From contig JBLHKS010000276.1 in assembly GCA_047620505.1 (NCBI GenBank), forward strand, positions 1-8,740: a stretch of 8,740 nt of DNA. Reading direction: 5' to 3'. This stretch comes from JBLHKS01 sp047620505. GTDB taxonomy: Bacteria > Verrucomicrobiota > Verrucomicrobiia > Verrucomicrobiales > DEV007. Positions 5,084 to 8,740 of this stretch are shown piece after piece (positions within the stretch are counted from its first letter, which is position 1; each line of letters begins with the position of its first letter). A program made the translations under genes and the position numbers. A model generated the notes under the pieces. It was not told the origin of the DNA. It did not search any database and worked only from the letters and a program-made list of their open reading frames with translations.

Positions 5084-6642
5084 TTTCCCAAATAAATAGC
5101 GTAGATTTTGGCGTCTCCGGCATCCGGAAGTGTAACGCGAAGCGCGAGGGATCGGTTCGCCGGAATGCCTTCGGGAATCTGCGCTTCGATTCGGGTGCCC
5201 GAGGTACTGACCTTCGCAATTGCGCCTTCAATCGGGCGAGCGAATTCATCGATGAGCTGAACCGTGAGCGGAGCGTCCGCCGAGAGACCTTCTGCATTGA
5301 TGAAGACTTTGACGGGAGTCGTTGCTTTGAAGTGCGCGGTCTCGAAATGGGCTGACGTGTCAGGAATCTTTCGAGACAGATAGCCAAATCCGTCGCGCCG
5401 AAGCGTCGCCAATCCGATCTCCATGTTCTTCAACTTGCCGCCGGTATCCCAATGCGAATACCAGATCATGGTCTGATCACCTTCGTTAACGAAAGCGTGG
5501 CCCTGAAGCAATGCGATGTCGTCCCACTCGCCCGGCTCACCGCGTGCGATGACTTTGTGATCCGGAATCGGCTCGCGAAAATGGATGCCGTTGTTGCTCA
5601 CGACAAGGCCGAGATCAATCGTCACGCCCTTGTTCCAATATTTCCCATCCGCCGGCTTTTCCGGCGCGTCCTGCCACAAACCGTTCAGTCCGACGATGAC
5701 GTTGCCTCGATTCCACAAACCAGCTCCCATGTGGCCTTGCTGACCTTTGATCGGCGTCGACGTGAGCTGGCCGGGTCGCGCCAGAGCTAACGCTTTCGCG
5801 TCTGACCAATGATCGAAATCCGGAGAGCGGTAGGTGCGCGTGGCGCGTCCAATATCGCTGCCGTCCATCCGCCACATCCACGGAGAAATCAGTTGGCCCG
5901 GCGCGTAGTAAAAGTTGCCAAACTTGTAGAGGCCGGAAACTTCGAAACGCTCGTCCCCTGCATTCCTCGGTCGATCGCCGACGACGTTCCAACTCAAGCC
6001 ATCGGCGCTGGTCGCGGCGACGAAGGCGGCCCAACGACGTTCGTCAGGGCCGATCTTACTGCGTCCGCCCCGCACGTCGGCGAATTCGGGATGAGCGATG
6101 TAAACGCACTTGAACCGGCGCGCTGGATCCGGGTCATCCGGCTCGTGAAGAATGCTGAGAAAGTCATTCACCTTCGCCAACGCGGGAACCTCCGATTCGA
6201 TCAGGCAGATGTTATTCTTTTTGTTCCCCTTGAACTCGACGAGTCCGAGATCCGGCTTAGTCCAGGTAACGCCGTCGTCGCTCTCGGCATAACACATCGG
6301 CCGCCACCAACCGGGTGCCTGGCCGGCTTTTAAATCGTTCTCGAACATGCCGAGATACCACATCCGGAACTTGCCATCGAGTTTCATGACGGTGCCGTAG
6401 AGAATCGCATGCCCATGGTCGGGAGCGCCCTCGGGACCGCGACGTAGGACGGGATTCGCGGGATGTTTCGTTGCGGTTACCGGCGTAACGAAAATATTGT
6501 TTCGCCACGGAATACTGTGATCGTCGAACGAAAAGAAGACAGCCTCATCGGTCTCAGGTCCGCCATCGACAGAGACGCCAGCGAGAGCCGGGGAGGAAAG
6601 AAAGTATAGCGCAAACGCAGTCGTCAGCAGGGATCGTGTCAT
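5080..6642 (-). CDS. Secreted beta-propeller protein, glycoside hydrolase (GH43/GH32-like)
   Basis: The protein is 520 residues. An N-terminal signal peptide (hydrophobic core residues 4-18, cleavage after PALA at 21) predicts export. The body (about 35-430) shows repeated propeller-blade motifs: YAESDDGVTWTKP (118-130), ATSADGLSWN (210-219), YRSPDFDHWS (271-280) and VSNNGIHFREP (348-358), with FRMWYLGMF (92-100) and TMIWYSHWDT (391-400) as matching strands. This layout is that of five-bladed propellers of glycosidases in the GH43/GH32/GH68 or GH130 groups; candidate acidic catalytic residues exist but I cannot assign them. Residues about 430-520 look like a beta-sandwich accessory domain (VKVFINAEGLSADAPLTVQL). 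It lies 89 bp after the DUF1501 gene and shares ATGA with the fusion gene downstream. No Shine-Dalgarno sequence is visible before the ATG. A non-catalytic, sialidase-like binding role is possible. Confidence 0.85.
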   Translation of the reverse strand: MTRSLLTTAFALYFLSSPALAGVSVDGGPETDEAVFFSFDDHSIPWRNNIFVTPVTATKHPANPVLRRGPEGAPDHGHAILYGTVMKLDGKFRMWYLGMFENDLKAGQAPGWWRPMCYAESDDGVTWTKPDLGLVEFKGNKKNNICLIESEVPALAKVNDFLSILHEPDDPDPARRFKCVYIAHPEFADVRGGRSKIGPDERRWAAFVAATSADGLSWNVVGDRPRNAGDERFEVSGLYKFGNFYYAPGQLISPWMWRMDGSDIGRATRTYRSPDFDHWSDAKALALARPGQLTSTPIKGQQGHMGAGLWNRGNVIVGLNGLWQDAPEKPADGKYWNKGVTIDLGLVVSNNGIHFREPIPDHKVIARGEPGEWDDIALLQGHAFVNEGDQTMIWYSHWDTGGKLKNMEIGLATLRRDGFGYLSRKIPDTSAHFETAHFKATTPVKVFINAEGLSADAPLTVQLIDEFARPIEGAIAKVSTSGTRIEAQIPEGIPANRSLALRVTLPDAGDAKIYAIYLGK

Positions 6643-6731
6643 TTAGAAGTATCCACTCGGCTACAAGCAGATTGCAACGGCGTAGGCTTTGAAGTTTGCC
6701 TTGCCTCTTCTCTGATGGACAGGAATTGGCG

Positions 6732-8195
6732 TTAGCTGAACAGACCGGCCATCGGCTTGCCGTGATAGAGAAAATGCGGCCGGTCGGTCTCGTCGTACCA
6801 CTTCATCGAATTCGGCAAACCAAGCGCATCGTAGATCGTCGCGGCAAGATCCTCCGGCTTCTGCGGATCACTGGCCGGATAACCCCCGATCTTGTCCGAG
6901 CTCCCGATCACTCGACCGCCCTGAACGCCGCCACCCGCGAAAAAAGCCGTCTGCACTGAGCCCCAGTGATCGCGACCTGGCAGGCGCGGACCGTTGGTTC
7001 CGCCGCCCAGAGTCGAAATCTTCGGCGTGCGGCCGAACTCGCTCGCCATGACAATCAGCGTGTCGTCCAGCATGCCGCGATCCTTCAAATCGTCGAGCAA
7101 CGCCGACACCGCGCGATCCATCGGCGGCAGCAGAAAATTCCTCAAGTTCGGAAAGGCAGATTGGTGCGTGTCCCAGCATTCGTTGTTACCGAGATTTACC
7201 TGAACCAGCTTCACGCCCGCCGACACCAGCTGCCGAGCCATCAGCAGCGACCAGCCGAACGAGTTTTCGCCGTAGGCCTCGCGAAGCTTCGGAGCCGCTC
7301 CCTGAACGTTGAAAGCCGTCTTCGTCGCAGGCTCAAACAAGAGATCCGTGGCCATCGACTGATAACGATTGTGCTGCCTCGTCTCCAGCAGCTGCTCAAG
7401 ATGTGCCTGCTGCGCATCGAAGTTATTGAGCAAGCCAAGCCGGCCTTCCATTCGACGCGGATCGACCCCCTCAGGCAGCGTGAAACTCGGAACATCGAAG
7501 AGATAATCGCTGCCGTCTTCGCTACCGCGCTCGTGATGGAAGAGATGAGTCGGGTAGGCTCCGTAGTTGACCGGGTCGTACTTCGAGGCCTCGACAAAAA
7601 ACGGATCATCCCCTTTGAGTTGCCCCGCGAACTGGCCCGGAAGCGTTCGGCCGGACCGATGGACGATTTTGTCCGGCAGCACGATCGCCGGCGGCAAATT
7701 GTTGCTCGTCGTCAGCTTGGAATTGGCGATCGCCGCGATCGAAGGCCAGTCGCTGTCCTGCGGCAGGGACGGGTTGAAGCCAGTCGGAATATCGCTGCGG
7801 CCGGTCAGCATGACGTGATGGCCCTGGGAATGCTCGTTGTTCGAATGGGTCAGCGAACGGCAGATCGACCACATCTCGCTGCGCCGAGCCAGCATCGGAA
7901 GGTGTTCGGAAATCCTCAGCCCCGGGGTTTTCGTCGAGATCTCCTGAAACTCGCCGCGAATCTCACTCGGCGCGTTCGGCTTCATGTCGAACGACTCGTG
8001 CTGCGCGAGCCCGCCGCTCAAGAAAATGTAGATCACATTTTTCGCCGAGCCTTTGGGCACGATCGCGTCGACTTCTTCGGAAGCGCCCATCGCAGGCAGC
8101 TGCGCGAGGTGGTTCATGCCGAGGCCGAGCAATCCGATGCCGCCTGCACGGATTGCAGCTCGTCGCGTAGTTGGGTGGGTCGGGATTTTTTCCAT
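6732..8195 (-). CDS. DUF1501 protein, Tat-exported
   Basis: The protein is 487 residues. It begins with a twin-arginine signal (TRRAAIRAGGIGLLGLG, residues 10-26; likely cleavage near AMGA-SE, 38), so a folded, possibly metal-bearing protein exported by Tat is expected. DUF1501 (PF07394) hallmarks follow in order: NVIYIFLSGGLAQHESFDMK (53-72), LTHSNNEHSQGHHVMLTGR (115-133), VNLGNNECWDTH (333-344), MASEFGRTP (383-391), GRDHWG (407-412) and the C-terminal FLYHGKPMAGLF. The family is related to the alkaline phosphatase/sulfatase fold and is abundant in Planctomycetota and Verrucomicrobiota; its biochemical role is not established. The length is normal and nothing is missing. It is the first gene of the minus-strand cluster and is divergent from the DUF1549 gene. 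Confidence 0.95.
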   Translation of the reverse strand: MEKIPTHPTTRRAAIRAGGIGLLGLGMNHLAQLPAMGASEEVDAIVPKGSAKNVIYIFLSGGLAQHESFDMKPNAPSEIRGEFQEISTKTPGLRISEHLPMLARRSEMWSICRSLTHSNNEHSQGHHVMLTGRSDIPTGFNPSLPQDSDWPSIAAIANSKLTTSNNLPPAIVLPDKIVHRSGRTLPGQFAGQLKGDDPFFVEASKYDPVNYGAYPTHLFHHERGSEDGSDYLFDVPSFTLPEGVDPRRMEGRLGLLNNFDAQQAHLEQLLETRQHNRYQSMATDLLFEPATKTAFNVQGAAPKLREAYGENSFGWSLLMARQLVSAGVKLVQVNLGNNECWDTHQSAFPNLRNFLLPPMDRAVSALLDDLKDRGMLDDTLIVMASEFGRTPKISTLGGGTNGPRLPGRDHWGSVQTAFFAGGGVQGGRVIGSSDKIGGYPASDPQKPEDLAATIYDALGLPNSMKWYDETDRPHFLYHGKPMAGLFS

Positions 8196-8279
8196 AACGT
8201 GGGCGTTTCTAAAATCACGGAAACTTGGGCCGCAGTTTGTCGATGAAAAGCAATTCCTTGCCGCTTCGTGTTTAGTTTG
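8196..8279. promoter_or_regulatory. 84-bp divergent intergenic region
   Basis: This gap separates the starts of the DUF1501 (-) and DUF1549 (+) genes and must hold any promoters for both. TAAAAT at 8210-8215 is a possible -10 for the rightward gene, but no good -35 is seen 17 bp upstream. No operator-like palindrome or Shine-Dalgarno sequence stands out on either side. The call rests on gene arrangement. Confidence 0.4.
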
Positions 8280-8740
8280 ATGTTCGGAATTCGGAAACTT
8301 CTTTTGATTCTCGCGATTGGTTCAGCCAGCGCCGAGCCTGCGGATCCCAAAACGCACTGGTCGTTTCAACCCTTGGCGAGCTCAGCGCCGCCAATTGTTT
8401 CAAACGCGGATTGGCCGAAGTCGGCAATCGACCATTTCATCCTCGCCCGGCTCGAAACCGAAGGCCTGAGCCCAAACGCAGATGCTGAGCCGCACACTCT
8501 TCTCCGCCGGGTTTTCTTCGACCTCATAGGCCTGCCGCCGACCTTGGACGAAATCGAAACCTGGGCACCGCGGCTCGCTTCCGATCTCGACGCCACCTTG
8601 CCGGATTTGATCGAGCAGCTGCTGGATCGCCCCGAGTTCGGCCAGCGCTGGGGCAAACACTGGCTCGACGTCGCGCGCTTCGCCGAGTCCGCAGGGCAGT
8701 CGCGAAATATCTCCTATCGATTCGCTTGGCCCTACCGAAA
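8280..8740 (+). CDS. DUF1549 (PSCyt-type) secreted protein, 3'-truncated by the window
   Basis: 153 residues are visible from ATG at 8280; the frame is open at the window end. The start is chosen because it gives a clean signal peptide (MFGIRKLLLILAIGSASA, cleavage ASA-EP at 18). DUF1549 (PF07583) hallmarks follow: AIDHFILARLE (49-59) with EGLSPNADAE, LLRRVFFDLIGLPPT (74-88), LIEQLLDRPEFGQRWGKHWL (110-129) and VARFAESAG (131-139). Full-length relatives usually carry DUF1549 then DUF1553, often with a cytochrome c-like N-terminal domain, and number about 700-1100 residues; here no CxxCH heme motif precedes DUF1549, so this is the short form. These proteins typically sit beside DUF1501 genes and are exported; the function is unknown. 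No Shine-Dalgarno sequence is seen before the ATG. Confidence 0.92.
   Translation, partial: MFGIRKLLLILAIGSASAEPADPKTHWSFQPLASSAPPIVSNADWPKSAIDHFILARLETEGLSPNADAEPHTLLRRVFFDLIGLPPTLDEIETWAPRLASDLDATLPDLIEQLLDRPEFGQRWGKHWLDVARFAESAGQSRNISYRFAWPYR

Noticed and set aside
6966..8246. Long plus-strand open frame of 426 codons
   Set aside because: It lies antisense to the well-supported DUF1501 gene, is arginine-rich and has no recognisable domain; a shadow of high-GC coding sequence.

Overview
The window looks like a chromosomal segment from a Verrucomicrobiota or Planctomycetota-type bacterium. The best evidence is the pair of a DUF1501 protein with a twin-arginine signal and a DUF1549 (PSCyt-type) secreted protein, families that are strongly expanded in those phyla. 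GC is fairly high, Shine-Dalgarno sequences are weak or absent before most starts, and dispersed palindromic repeats lie between genes. This is inference from gene content; no rRNA or tRNA is present to settle it.

Positions 1-1769 (+) hold the 3' part of a STAND-type NTPase with C-terminal TPR repeats, a signalling or defence-like architecture. Its reading frame is broken twice. The first break coincides with a four-copy heptanucleotide tract (549-576); losing one copy would join the NTPase frame to the TPR frame. The second is an 11-nt shortfall inside an otherwise near-perfect 120-bp TPR-coding tandem array (from 1043). The gene is therefore a pseudogene, a phase-variable gene or partly an assembly artefact. 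An 18-bp perfect inverted repeat sits inside the coding sequence (681-736).

Positions 1770-2743 hold an imperfect large inverted repeat (1791-1908), a promoter-like site almost touching the start of a small 111-aa protein of unknown function (2021-2356), and a nested double inverted repeat (2391-2683). The nested repeat lies between this small gene and the convergent minus-strand cluster.

Positions 2744-8195 (-) hold three genes in one direction, read from high to low coordinates: a Tat-exported DUF1501 protein, a secreted five-bladed-propeller protein resembling glycoside hydrolases, and a 779-aa fusion of an amidohydrolase with a class III aminotransferase. The last two overlap by 4 nt (ATGA) and are probably translationally coupled. 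The combination suggests use of an exported polymer or amino sugar-like substrate followed by cytoplasmic hydrolysis or decarboxylation and PLP chemistry, but the substrate cannot be read from the sequence.

Positions 8280-8740 (+) hold the 5' end of a DUF1549 protein with a signal peptide. It is transcribed divergently from the DUF1501 gene across an 84-bp gap and runs off the window.
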